Shown here: positions 1 to 6,831 of the stretch, one piece after another | Numbering within the stretch: the first letter of the stretch is position 1 | Layout of the letters: each line of letters starts with the position of its first letter | Assembly (NCBI RefSeq): GCF_003121985.1 | Contig: NZ_QEWP01000004.1 | Coordinates: 62,001 to 126,000, forward strand | Origin: Marinilabilia rubra | GTDB taxonomy: Bacteria; Bacteroidota; Bacteroidia; Bacteroidales; Marinilabiliaceae | Length of the DNA: 64,000 nt | Direction: 5' to 3' | Translations under genes and position numbers: made by a program | The notes under the pieces: model-generated | The model's input: only the letters and a program-made list of their open reading frames with translations | Databases searched by the model: none | Told to the model about the DNA's origin: nothing

Positions 1-4
1 GATA

Positions 5-97
5 TGGGTGTGTTCCTTTCGCTTATTTAGTTCTCTCGGGTGCTTGGCGGTGCCTTCTAAGGCTATATAACGCGAAGGTTCACACCCACTTTTTTGT
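5..97. repeat. Long imperfect inverted repeat upstream of the first island gene
   Basis: The outer arms are TGGGTGTG near position 5 and CACACCCA near position 97. They continue inward as imperfect complements (TTCCTTTCGCTTATTTAG against the complement of CTATATAACGCGAAGGTT). The middle contains GGTGCTTGGCGGTGCC. A short CCCAC-T6-GTGGG hairpin follows just before the ATG at 116. The structure is visible directly; its role (regulatory RNA, operator or transfer/replication site) is unknown. Confidence 0.5.
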
Positions 98-115
98 GGG
101 CCTAAAAACAGGTCT

Positions 116-1243
116 ATGGAAGAATACAAAACCATCCGACCGGACATTAGCTCTTATTTGTCCGGTCTTACCTCTGAAGAAATCGAAAATGTAATTCAGG
201 ATTATCACGAAAAAGAACTTAAAATCCTTGATATTATTGAAAAGTATGGCCTTGAACAGGTAAATATTTCTGAATTTAGGACTTATTTACCTCCGGCTCT
301 TCACTCTGAGAATGTTTGTCCTGAATGTAAAGCGGTGTCGTGGGTCTCCCACACCATTAGAGGGAAGCTCTCAAATCCTTATTGTCCGGTTTGTGAAACT
401 CCTATGTTTGAAGATTTCTGCCCTGAGAATAGATTGAGAGCACTGGAATTTGAGCGGTTAAGACGTGAACAGGAGGAAGCCGAATGGGCCTATTGGCATG
501 CTATTCCTCCTGATTTAGAAGCTCATGGTATTATTGATGTCACTTCCGAAAGATATGAATCCCTCGATTTTGATGTAAAAGTGTTTTTGGGCTCATTGGT
601 AGCGAATGCTATTTCAGAGGATTTCACCAAGGTTGACGGAGGAAACCTCAGAGATTTTAAAATGTATCCCAATAAATCAGAGATAGATAGGATTTTATCT
701 GTTTTAGGTATAGAAGATAAGGGGGCATGTGAATTATTCTACGGCTTTGATGAAAAGATCGCTAAAAAGTTGTTGCTTCCTGAAAAAAGGTTGGAATCAT
801 CTATTGAAGATCAATACAAATTATGGAAGAAAATAATTTTGGACGAAGCCCGGGAACTATTAGAATTTCAAATGTCAGACAGCGGATTTGAATTGAAGCA
901 GGGAGAGGTGGTGGATGAAATACTTTCAGATCTTTTGCAAGACTATTCCCTGGGCCAGGTATATCACCTTATTTACAACGCTGTGAATTCTGCCTGCCGC
1001 TTTTATACCAAGAACAATAATCGCCAATATGCTGCCAATGCGGTGATTTACAATTGTCGTCGAAGTCGTGACAAATTCAAGGCCAATGGCTGGACTTTAA
1101 GGCCTTACAATCGGCCCTGGGGATGCAAACAATCAGAAATGAGCCGTTATTTTTTTGATTCTGTTTTGCAGATAGGGGAGGAAGGCTTTAAAACCCGGCC
1201 ATCTATCGAAGCATTAACGGTTAGTCAGTTTAATTTCATTTGA
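116..1243 (+). CDS. Unknown zinc-ribbon protein of the mobile island
   Basis: A 375-aa soluble protein that I do not recognise. Residues about 68-96 form a zinc-ribbon-like module with CPEC and CPVC pairs, followed by a charged helix rich in Glu and Arg. The C-terminal third is basic and aromatic (YNCRRSRDKFKANGWTLRPY), which could suit nucleic-acid binding, but that is inference. It is the only plus-strand gene in the island and faces the parA/mob block convergently, 11 bp from the end of the ribbon-helix-helix gene. Its position at the island's outer side and its lack of a conserved mobility function fit a cargo gene, possibly defence or regulation. It starts at the ATG directly after a palindromic leader. 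Confidence 0.75.
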   Translation: MEEYKTIRPDISSYLSGLTSEEIENVIQDYHEKELKILDIIEKYGLEQVNISEFRTYLPPALHSENVCPECKAVSWVSHTIRGKLSNPYCPVCETPMFEDFCPENRLRALEFERLRREQEEAEWAYWHAIPPDLEAHGIIDVTSERYESLDFDVKVFLGSLVANAISEDFTKVDGGNLRDFKMYPNKSEIDRILSVLGIEDKGACELFYGFDEKIAKKLLLPEKRLESSIEDQYKLWKKIILDEARELLEFQMSDSGFELKQGEVVDEILSDLLQDYSLGQVYHLIYNAVNSACRFYTKNNNRQYAANAVIYNCRRSRDKFKANGWTLRPYNRPWGCKQSEMSRYFFDSVLQIGEEGFKTRPSIEALTVSQFNFI

Positions 1244-1254
1244 ATAGCCTAAGT

Positions 1255-1518
1255 TTAATTGCTTCTATTCAACTTTTCCTGCACAGCTTCAGTAATGAAC
1301 TCTTTCAAAGAGAGGCCTTCATTTTGAGCAACAAAAACCTTTAATTCTTTATGAAGCTGTTTGGGTAAGTAAACCGTTGTACGGAAATATACCTCAGAAG
1401 CCTTTTTAGGAGCATGGATATTTGTGACTTCCTTTTCAATGCTTTTTGCTCTTTTTTCTTTTATCGGCAACTCTTTTTTCTTTGAAAGGGTATCTCTAAG
1501 TGTATTTGTTTTCTTCAT
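1255..1518 (-). CDS. Small ribbon-helix-helix protein, likely ParA partner
   Basis: An 87-aa protein with a lysine-rich, probably disordered N-terminal half (residues 1-45). The C-terminal half looks like a ribbon-helix-helix fold: a beta strand at TTVYLPKQLHKELKVF, then two helices ending in FITEAVQEKL. This layout (flexible basic arm plus C-terminal RHH) is known for ParG/Omega-type centromere-binding proteins that work with small ParA ATPases. A parA gene lies directly upstream on the same strand, and a 44-bp palindrome lies in the gap between them. I infer a partition or copy-maintenance role; a plain transcriptional repressor of the operon is the alternative. Confidence 0.6.
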   Translation of the reverse strand: MKKTNTLRDTLSKKKELPIKEKRAKSIEKEVTNIHAPKKASEVYFRTTVYLPKQLHKELKVFVAQNEGLSLKEFITEAVQEKLNRSN

Positions 1519-1600
1519 CTGGAATAGGTTCTTGAATTATAAAAAACAGGATAGTATCTCATTTATAGACCGGTGAATTAAGCGACATAATTGTGTTTTG

Positions 1601-1644
1601 ACGTAAAAGCTTAAATATGTCTGGACATAAATATGCTTTTACGT
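1601..1644. promoter_or_regulatory. 44-bp palindrome between parA and the RHH gene; centromere or operator candidate
   Basis: Two 21-bp arms (1601-1621 and 1624-1644) match at 18 of 21 positions around a TG centre. The outer ten bases are perfect: ACGTAAAAGC and GCTTTTACGT. Small ParA/RHH systems usually bind DNA repeats next to their own genes, so this is a candidate parS/operator. It could also form an RNA hairpin between the two genes. Confidence 0.5.
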
Positions 1645-1661
1645 TATTATGTTTTTATGCT

Positions 1662-2303
1662 TTAGTCCATGTTTGTCAAGACTTCAATCGTCTCATTGGC
1701 AAGTTTTATAGTCTCATCTTTTGCTTTCGGGTCCTTAAACTCATAAACACCTAATCCGGAAATGATCGCTTCAGAATAGGCGATGCGATTATTAATTTGG
1801 GATTGCATTGGTTCAATCCCGAAATCTTTTAACACATCATAAACCTCGTGACTGATTTTTGTTCTCGAATCAACCTGGTTCAATAAAAACCGGGCATTGA
1901 TATCCTGCTTTAAAACTAATGCCTGTTCATATTTTTCAATAAACTTTTCCGTAGCCCAAAGATCAAGCACCCCTGGTTTGATTGGAATTAAAAGCAGATC
2001 AGAAATAAGAATAATGGTACTGGCCAATTCTGAAAGGGCAGGGGTGCCATCCACAATAACCATTTCATAATCTTTTTGAATCTGGTTGATGTTTTTTCTT
2101 AATGCTCTGGGATCTGAAATTGATACCGCAGGAACTTCCGGGTAATCTTCCGGTCTCAATCCGGACCATCTTTGAGAAGATCCGTTGGTATCAGTGTCGA
2201 TAATGATTGTTTTATATCCCATATGTGCAAAACATACCGCCAGGTTTTGTGATATGGTGGATTTTCCAGTTCCACCCTTTAGTGATGATATACTTATTAT
2301 CAT
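1662..2303 (-). CDS. ParA-family partition ATPase
   Basis: A 213-aa protein with the deviant Walker A motif KGGTGKS at residues 9-15, the A' motif IIDTDTNGSSQRW at about 34-46 and Walker B MVIVDG at 81-86. That is the full set for the ParA/MinD superfamily. The short length without an N-terminal DNA-binding domain fits type Ib ParA. Such ATPases segregate plasmids or integrated elements on the nucleoid. It lies 12 bp downstream of the mobB stop on the same strand and upstream of the RHH gene, so mobilization and partition genes appear co-transcribed. A partition gene suggests the island has an extrachromosomal stage (inference). Confidence 0.9.
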   Translation of the reverse strand: MIISISSLKGGTGKSTISQNLAVCFAHMGYKTIIIDTDTNGSSQRWSGLRPEDYPEVPAVSISDPRALRKNINQIQKDYEMVIVDGTPALSELASTIILISDLLLIPIKPGVLDLWATEKFIEKYEQALVLKQDINARFLLNQVDSRTKISHEVYDVLKDFGIEPMQSQINNRIAYSEAIISGLGVYEFKDPKAKDETIKLANETIEVLTNMD

Positions 2304-2314
2304 AGTTGTTAATT

Positions 2315-3148
2315 TTAAAGTTTAGGACCTCGTTTTTTGTTTCGTTTTTTGATTTTACGGTACTTGCTGTAATCAATTTCTTCTCTATACCCTTTAGATG
2401 ATCCTGAATCAGCACCCTGGACAAGATTTTGAAGGATGTTGGTATTAAGCGAATTCTGCTGAGCCGATTGATGCTTTTGTTGTTTTAATTCCAATTCGGC
2501 AAAATACCTTTCCCTTTCATCAAGACTTCCATATTTTCGCATTTGATCGGTTTGGAGGCGACTCTCGATTCTTTGGTAATCAAACATTTTATCGAAAGCC
2601 CGTTCAGATTTTAAATAGAATTGTACCCGGTTAAAACGCTGTTTGTTGTTGACGTTGGGAGAGAGGCTTGTGTTTTGTTCTTTATCCCTTGCGGATACAA
2701 TCACATGGACATGCATATTATCTCCATTTTTATTTTCCCCGTTTCTTTCTTTTTCCAGCTTGGCAGCCCACACCAGATCATCAAGACCTAACTCCAGGCC
2801 ATTTTTAAGATTGAAAGATTTAGCATACTGGCGCATTACCTCCGAAGTGTAATCTTTCAAAGCTTTCGAATCGTGCTTTATGTGCTTTAGTTCTTCAGCA
2901 TCCGGAGCGATTACCAGCGAATGAAATCTGGTTCTTCCTTTGGCAATCCCTTTGACGTTGTTGTCAATCATTTTAATTACTGCATTGCTGCTTAGTTCGG
3001 CTTCTTTATTGTTGAAGAACAACTCTTTTTCGTCCAAAGGCAACTTTTCATTTTCTTTGCCCAGATAATTAGCAAGGTTTCTGCAAGAGCCGGTATTGGA
3101 GAATGTTGTGTTGCCATGCAGTTTGGGGTTAATGACTTTGATATACAT
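2315..3148 (-). CDS. MobB-like relaxase / mobilization protein
   Basis: A 277-aa protein when started at the ATG at 3148 (MYIKVINPKLHG); the open frame extends upstream to 3235, but that part overlaps the preceding gene. The N-terminus with HGNTTFSNTGSCRNLANYLGKE and the central His motif HVHVIVSARD resemble the Bacteroidota MobB/DUF5712 mobilization family. The C-terminus is strongly basic (KYRKIKKRNKKRGPK). Such proteins nick the transfer origin and pilot the strand through a helper conjugation system. It follows the BfmA-like gene with a ~10-bp gap. The family call is from memory of motifs, not a search. Confidence 0.8.
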   Translation of the reverse strand: MYIKVINPKLHGNTTFSNTGSCRNLANYLGKENEKLPLDEKELFFNNKEAELSSNAVIKMIDNNVKGIAKGRTRFHSLVIAPDAEELKHIKHDSKALKDYTSEVMRQYAKSFNLKNGLELGLDDLVWAAKLEKERNGENKNGDNMHVHVIVSARDKEQNTSLSPNVNNKQRFNRVQFYLKSERAFDKMFDYQRIESRLQTDQMRKYGSLDERERYFAELELKQQKHQSAQQNSLNTNILQNLVQGADSGSSKGYREEIDYSKYRKIKKRNKKRGPKL

Positions 3149-3158
3149 AGTGTCAGGA

Positions 3159-3782
3159 TTAAGGTTGTATCTGCAGTTGGTTCCATTTTTCATCGAAAGG
3201 AGCAAGAATTTTTGTATTCTGTTCCCGCTCAACAAATCGACAATATTCTCTCAATGCTTTATATTTGGTGGATAATACATCATATTCTGCTAGTTTGTTG
3301 TCTGCAGAGTAATCAAGTATAAGCATTGTGAAAAAATACACGGCTACTGCAGAAGAGGAAGCAATTAGAAAATTTTTCAACCACTTAAGAAACCGGCTTT
3401 TCCTTTCTGCATATCCATGTAGCAGTTCTTCATATTTTCGGAGAGAGGCTTTGGAGGTATCATTTAGCCTGGTTATTCCGGATTCAAAAAGAGCTTCTGT
3501 TTCTGTTCTGGTGGAAACATCTTTCAGCCGGCGGGATAAAATAATTAAGTCCTCCTGTATTCCCGTGAGATGTGTCTTTTCTTGTTGCTTCATCCAGCTT
3601 CGAAAAGTATTCTCTAATGATTGGATCTGAGAAAATACATCTTTTTTGACCTCCTTTAGAGTTCCTCGTTTAAGTGTACCGGCAATAATTATTTCAGTGC
3701 CTTCAGTTAATCCTTTTTTTTCCCTTATGCATAAATTTTTGAAAGCAGAATGAGTTTCATTTGAGATTCGTATAATTTTCAT
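3159..3782 (-). CDS. BfmA/BtgA-like mobilization accessory protein
   Basis: The preferred start is the ATG at 3782, giving 207 aa beginning MKIIRISNETHSAFKNLC. The frame is open to an ATG at 3899, but those 39 codons run through a cluster of hairpins that look non-coding. The N-terminal region resembles the Bacteroidota BfmA/BtgA mobilization proteins that assist the relaxase at oriT. Residues about 50-110 are coiled-coil-like, and a hydrophobic segment (FLIASSSAVAVYFFTMLIL) near residue 145 suggests one membrane span, followed by another charged stretch. It is the first gene of the mob operon, with mobB and parA downstream. Confidence 0.75.
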   Translation of the reverse strand: MKIIRISNETHSAFKNLCIREKKGLTEGTEIIIAGTLKRGTLKEVKKDVFSQIQSLENTFRSWMKQQEKTHLTGIQEDLIILSRRLKDVSTRTETEALFESGITRLNDTSKASLRKYEELLHGYAERKSRFLKWLKNFLIASSSAVAVYFFTMLILDYSADNKLAEYDVLSTKYKALREYCRFVEREQNTKILAPFDEKWNQLQIQP

Positions 3783-3826
3783 TTCCAGTTGTTTGAGTTT
3801 TAAATTTGGTATAAGCAAGAGGGGAC

Positions 3827-3914
3827 GTAACAGTGTTACATCCATGGTTGGCAAACAGAGTTTGCCGGGAGCCCCCGATGTTACATTACTATTATTCATG
3901 TAACATTGGGGGCT
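3827..3914. other. Candidate oriT: three consecutive hairpins upstream of the mob genes
   Basis: Three inverted repeats stand in a row. They are GTAAC-AGT-GTTAC (3827-3839), GGCAAAC-AGA-GTTTGCC (3850-3866), and a 17-bp pair (3870-3886 with 3898-3914) reading AGCCCCCGATGTTACAT and ATGTAACATTGGGGGCT. GTTACA or TGTAAC recurs in repeats one and three. Transfer origins typically lie directly upstream of the mobilization genes and consist of such repeats. The nick site is not identifiable by eye. Confidence 0.5.
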
Positions 3915-3943
3915 GAATCCTTTGTTTTTAATGGGTTTGAATG

Positions 3944-4582
3944 TTATTTTCGTCTGTCTTCACCAGGATAATAGATAGGATTCATCATTTCCCTCAGACG
4001 ACTCATTACTCGTTCTCCATATCTGGATTCTAATTGAGTAGGAGAGAGGTTTGTGGTAATAAATGTTTTCATTTTATGAGTGATGAAAAAATCATATCGC
4101 TTAAGCAGGATTTTTTCCATTACATTTATTTTTGTCCCGTAAAAACTTGTGAATTGTTCTTCACTGCCCAGATCATCATAGCATTTAGATTTGGGGACAC
4201 GATCAGCCATCCTTCCATTTTTATTGAAAAAACAAAGATCACTGTGCTGTTGAATAATGGAATAACCTTCTAAAGAGAAATTTCCTGTAATATCTATTGT
4301 TTTTTCAATGGTGAAAACCTGGTTTTGTAAATACTCCATTACAAGCTTTCTGAAAACCATGAGCATGAGACTTTTTCCAACCCCAACATTTCCCATAATC
4401 AAAAGTCCTTTGTTTAAATCATACTTTGGGTTGATTTTGTTAAATTCTTCATCTCTAAAGAAGTAAAAGAATACCCTTCTGTATAATTCCCGGTCATGCT
4501 CATTTAAGTGAAAATTTACAACCCATGTTTTTCCAATTGAACCTATATACTGGAAAACATCATCCATGTTATATTTCGACAT
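3944..4582 (-). CDS. DnaC/IstB-like AAA+ helicase loader
   Basis: 212 aa from the ATG at 4582, which overlaps the end of the upstream gene by 14 bp; an earlier ATG at 4624 gives 226 aa. Walker A GNVGVGKS lies at residues 64-71, Walker B-like CYDDLG follows, and the C-terminus has the sensor/arginine region TTNLSPTQLESRYGERVMSRL typical of DnaC-like proteins. These load the replicative helicase onto DNA opened by an initiator. The translational overlap with the winged-helix gene upstream suggests the two act together in element replication. A primosome role is inference from family and context. Confidence 0.8.
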   Translation of the reverse strand: MSKYNMDDVFQYIGSIGKTWVVNFHLNEHDRELYRRVFFYFFRDEEFNKINPKYDLNKGLLIMGNVGVGKSLMLMVFRKLVMEYLQNQVFTIEKTIDITGNFSLEGYSIIQQHSDLCFFNKNGRMADRVPKSKCYDDLGSEEQFTSFYGTKINVMEKILLKRYDFFITHKMKTFITTNLSPTQLESRYGERVMSRLREMMNPIYYPGEDRRK

Positions 4583-5075
4583 AATAGGGATCGTTTGAGT
4601 TTTTATTTTCTGAATTTGAGTCAATTTCTTCCTTCTTTATTTCTAAATCATTCTTTTCATTCTTGTTTGGTTTCACGAGCGTTTCACGAGCGTTTCGATT
4701 TTTATCTTCTTGCGTTTCATGTGCGTTTCGCTGTCCCTGATAAGAATCGTAATTACAGATGGTTATCCGTGTCGTTTTTGGAAGCCCTTCCGTTTCAATC
4801 ATGTTCCGCTTTTCCAACTGTTTGAAAAATCTATTAACTTTTGATTTTGTCCAATTGAAATCTTTCGCATAAGTATTTAAGGATCTAATACTTTGTCCTC
4901 TTTTACAAGTGAAAATAGTATCTCCAATAGGCACATCCATATCTTTGTGATTAACCGTCAATAAGAGATGAATCCATGCTTCTCGTTTCGTAAAAGGATC
5001 ATTTCCGTTATACAGCCAGTGTTCCATAAATTTTCGATGTAGTTTTATCCAACCTTCCATAGCTTGGTTGTTCAT
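4569..5075 (-). CDS. Winged-helix replication protein of the island (DnaD-N-like)
   Basis: A 168-aa protein. Residues about 1-110 look like the N-terminal winged helix of phage and plasmid replication proteins: WIKLHRKFMEHWLYN, then TKREAWIHLLLTVNH, then YAKDFNWTKSKVNRFFKQLEKRNMI as the recognition part, and TRITICNYDSYQ. The tail is Asn- and Glu-rich and probably disordered. It overlaps the DnaC-like loader gene downstream. That arrangement (wHTH protein followed by DnaC) is known from phages and integrative elements, where the first protein recruits the loader. It may serve as the replication initiator. A candidate antisense RNA lies over its leader. Confidence 0.7.
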   Translation of the reverse strand: MNNQAMEGWIKLHRKFMEHWLYNGNDPFTKREAWIHLLLTVNHKDMDVPIGDTIFTCKRGQSIRSLNTYAKDFNWTKSKVNRFFKQLEKRNMIETEGLPKTTRITICNYDSYQGQRNAHETQEDKNRNARETLVKPNKNEKNDLEIKKEEIDSNSENKNSNDPYYVEI

Positions 5076-5098
5076 GTGGATGTATATCCATATATTTG
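5068..5098 (+). promoter_or_regulatory. Consensus Bacteroidota promoter opposite the replication gene leader
   Basis: TTG at 5068-5070, a 20-bp spacer, then TATATTTG at 5091-5098 (a perfect TAnnTTTG box). It points rightwards, against the flanking minus-strand genes, and the expected start is near 5105. An intrinsic terminator follows about 45 bp later. Confidence 0.5.
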
Positions 5099-5104
5099 TG
5101 GTAC

Positions 5105-5151
5105 AAAAAAAATATTGAATTTAACAGCGTTGTGGGAGCAACGCTTTTTTT
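5105..5151 (+). ncRNA. Candidate ~45-nt antisense RNA upstream of the replication gene
   Basis: The interval between a consensus plus-strand promoter and a plus-strand terminator holds no reading frame. It lies in the 78-bp gap between the excisionase-like gene and the replication gene, both minus strand, so any transcript would be antisense to the replication gene's leader. Counter-transcribed RNAs in this position control initiator synthesis in many plasmids. Size and function are inferred. Confidence 0.4.
5126..5151 (+). terminator. Intrinsic terminator of the candidate antisense RNA
   Basis: A perfect 7-bp stem AGCGTTG / CAACGCT (5126-5132, 5139-5145) with loop TGGGAG, followed directly by seven T on the plus strand. 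No annotated plus-strand gene ends here, so it needs a small plus-strand transcript to explain it. Confidence 0.65.
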
Positions 5152-5153
5152 GT

Positions 5154-5462
5154 TTAGAAGTGTCGATGTGATTTATTGGTCAGGAAATTACTGGCTTCCT
5201 GATCAATTTCACTTCGGGTTTTACACTTATTCGCCAAGAGCCAATCATCAAGTTCCTCTTTGTCGAAAAAGAGCTTGCCACCTCCTGGTTTACTGTGAGG
5301 AATGGAAAAAGAGCTTGTAAGCTTATAGAGATACGAGGGTTTAAAACCTGTATAACTTACAACTTCATCAAATGTGAGTACTTTCTTATTTGAAAGTAAG
5401 AGTGATTCAATCCTTATTAATCTTTCTTCAATAGGGAGAGTTTCTGTTTGTTTATTTCCCAT
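5154..5462 (-). CDS. Excisionase-like helix-turn-helix protein
   Basis: A 102-aa protein. Residues about 30-75 match the small MerR/excisionase-type winged helix common next to Bacteroidota integrases: LTFDEVVSYTGFKPSYLYKLTSSFSIPHSKPGGGKLFFDKEELDDWLL. Such proteins bend DNA at att sites to favour excision, or regulate the replication and mob genes. It lies between the replication gene and the unknown 389-aa gene, two genes upstream of the integrase. A compact palindrome precedes its start. A purely transcriptional role is possible. Confidence 0.8.
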   Translation of the reverse strand: MGNKQTETLPIEERLIRIESLLLSNKKVLTFDEVVSYTGFKPSYLYKLTSSFSIPHSKPGGGKLFFDKEELDDWLLANKCKTRSEIDQEASNFLTNKSHRHF

Positions 5463-5490
5463 GATTTTTCAGTTAAAAAAATTAAACATG

Positions 5491-5508
5491 GGTACCGGCG
5501 CCTGTACC
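5491..5508. promoter_or_regulatory. Nested palindrome upstream of the excisionase-like gene
   Basis: GGTACCGGCGCCTGTACC reads as GGTAC and GTACC arms around the perfect palindrome GGCGCC. It is GC-rich in otherwise AT-rich DNA and lies 29 bp upstream of the start codon, where an operator would be expected. The binding protein is unknown. Confidence 0.4.
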
Positions 5509-5617
5509 TTGAAAAATGAATTCAAGGGCAATTAAGGAAAATAAGGAAAATAATGGAAGGTGATTATTTTTTATCCCAAATTATGATGGTTTAGTTTGCT
5601 TGTCTTCAGGTTGTTAT

Positions 5618-6787
5618 TTATGGAGTGGAGGGGGGAGTTTTTTTAAAATTATTCAAAAAATGGCATAAATATTTATGCCTCAATAATTGATATTTAAGGT
5701 TATTCATTTTACTGTCTACTTTCAATTTTGTGAAAAAAACTTTAAGGGAGTCGCTTTTTGTCCTTGTGAAATTTTTGATTTTACTTCCACCTATGGTGAA
5801 CCTATTTTCAATAACTTCAACTGTGTTTTTATTAACTATTGCATTTTCCTTGATTGTATCGATAAAGATATAGAATAATTCTTTTTTTTGTGGGTCAATA
5901 TCAAAAACCAATCCTTGTTCCGACTCTTGATCTACCAAATCAAGAAGCTCTTCAATTTTATAGGCAAAGAGTTTAGGGGCTCTCGAGAAGTCCTTGCAAA
6001 TATCTTTAAATTTGGAGAAATCCTTTTCTTTATTATGCAGGTGAAATTTTGGGATTTTTATTTGTTTAAGTTGAGCCTCCACTTTTTCATAAAACTTAAT
6101 CAAACCAGGAATTTCCTCTTCGTTATTAAGGCTTTGTAAAATAACCTCATTTTGTGTGCTTATTCGTCTTTGAATTTCTTTCAATAGTTCTTCTTTTCTT
6201 GTAGGGATAATCTTTTCAAGAATAAATAACCTAAATATTGTTTTAAACGCAATAACTGTTGATTTTGAATTGATTTGAATGATAAAATCTTGAATAGGAG
6301 GGTTGTCTTTAAAAAAAAGGTCACTATATTCTTTTATGAACTGGGGGGCATGGGAAGACTGGCTTCTTAAGCCGAGTTTGAATATTTTGTCGTTTTGAAA
6401 ATACTCTTCCCAGAATTTAGAAATTTCCAAAATGTTAACGAACTGGCTAAGTATTTTTTCTCTAATGAGGCTTAACGTCTCTGAATAGTGTTCTTGACAA
6501 TTTTTCTGTAGCCACTCTGGTAGATCCGGCTTTGTATGAATGTAACTCTCGAAAAGGTTAATGAATTTTTGCCAATTCTCATGGAGAAAATTGGTATCAA
6601 ACTCATTTAATGTCTCATGTTTGATGAAATCAGAACTCTCTAATTCCATTAATTGGATGTCATCTTCAATCTTAAGTTGTAATAAAACAATTTCAGCGGT
6701 ATACCTATCAGTGGAATTTCTAATGTTTTGTAAGACAAAATCTTGAAAAGTAGGTGCAGAAACTGGGATTGAGGTGTTTTTTTTCAT
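5618..6787 (-). CDS. Unknown 389-aa island protein
   Basis: I do not recognise this protein. It is soluble, Lys-, Glu- and Phe-rich, and predicted mostly helical, with no signal peptide or membrane segment. The C-terminal part (FTIGGSKIKNFTRTKSDSLKVFFTKLK and onward) is basic. Its place between the integrase and an excisionase-like gene is where Bacteroidota elements often carry a regulator of excision such as RteC, but I cannot see RteC motifs. It lies 44 bp downstream of the integrase stop, on the same strand. A regulator of excision or a cargo protein are both possible. Confidence 0.75.
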   Translation of the reverse strand: MKKNTSIPVSAPTFQDFVLQNIRNSTDRYTAEIVLLQLKIEDDIQLMELESSDFIKHETLNEFDTNFLHENWQKFINLFESYIHTKPDLPEWLQKNCQEHYSETLSLIREKILSQFVNILEISKFWEEYFQNDKIFKLGLRSQSSHAPQFIKEYSDLFFKDNPPIQDFIIQINSKSTVIAFKTIFRLFILEKIIPTRKEELLKEIQRRISTQNEVILQSLNNEEEIPGLIKFYEKVEAQLKQIKIPKFHLHNKEKDFSKFKDICKDFSRAPKLFAYKIEELLDLVDQESEQGLVFDIDPQKKELFYIFIDTIKENAIVNKNTVEVIENRFTIGGSKIKNFTRTKSDSLKVFFTKLKVDSKMNNLKYQLLRHKYLCHFLNNFKKTPPSTP

Positions 6788-6831
6788 TCTTAAACAGTTA
6801 AGGATATTCTTTTTGGTTAAAGCATTTTTGG

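Noticed and set aside
2212-2424. Open frame overlapping parA and mobB on the same strand
   Set aside because: It is a shadow in another frame; both overlapped genes have clear family motifs.
3783-3899. N-terminal extension of the BfmA-like protein
   Set aside because: The stretch is made of inverted repeats and the family-like sequence begins at 3782.
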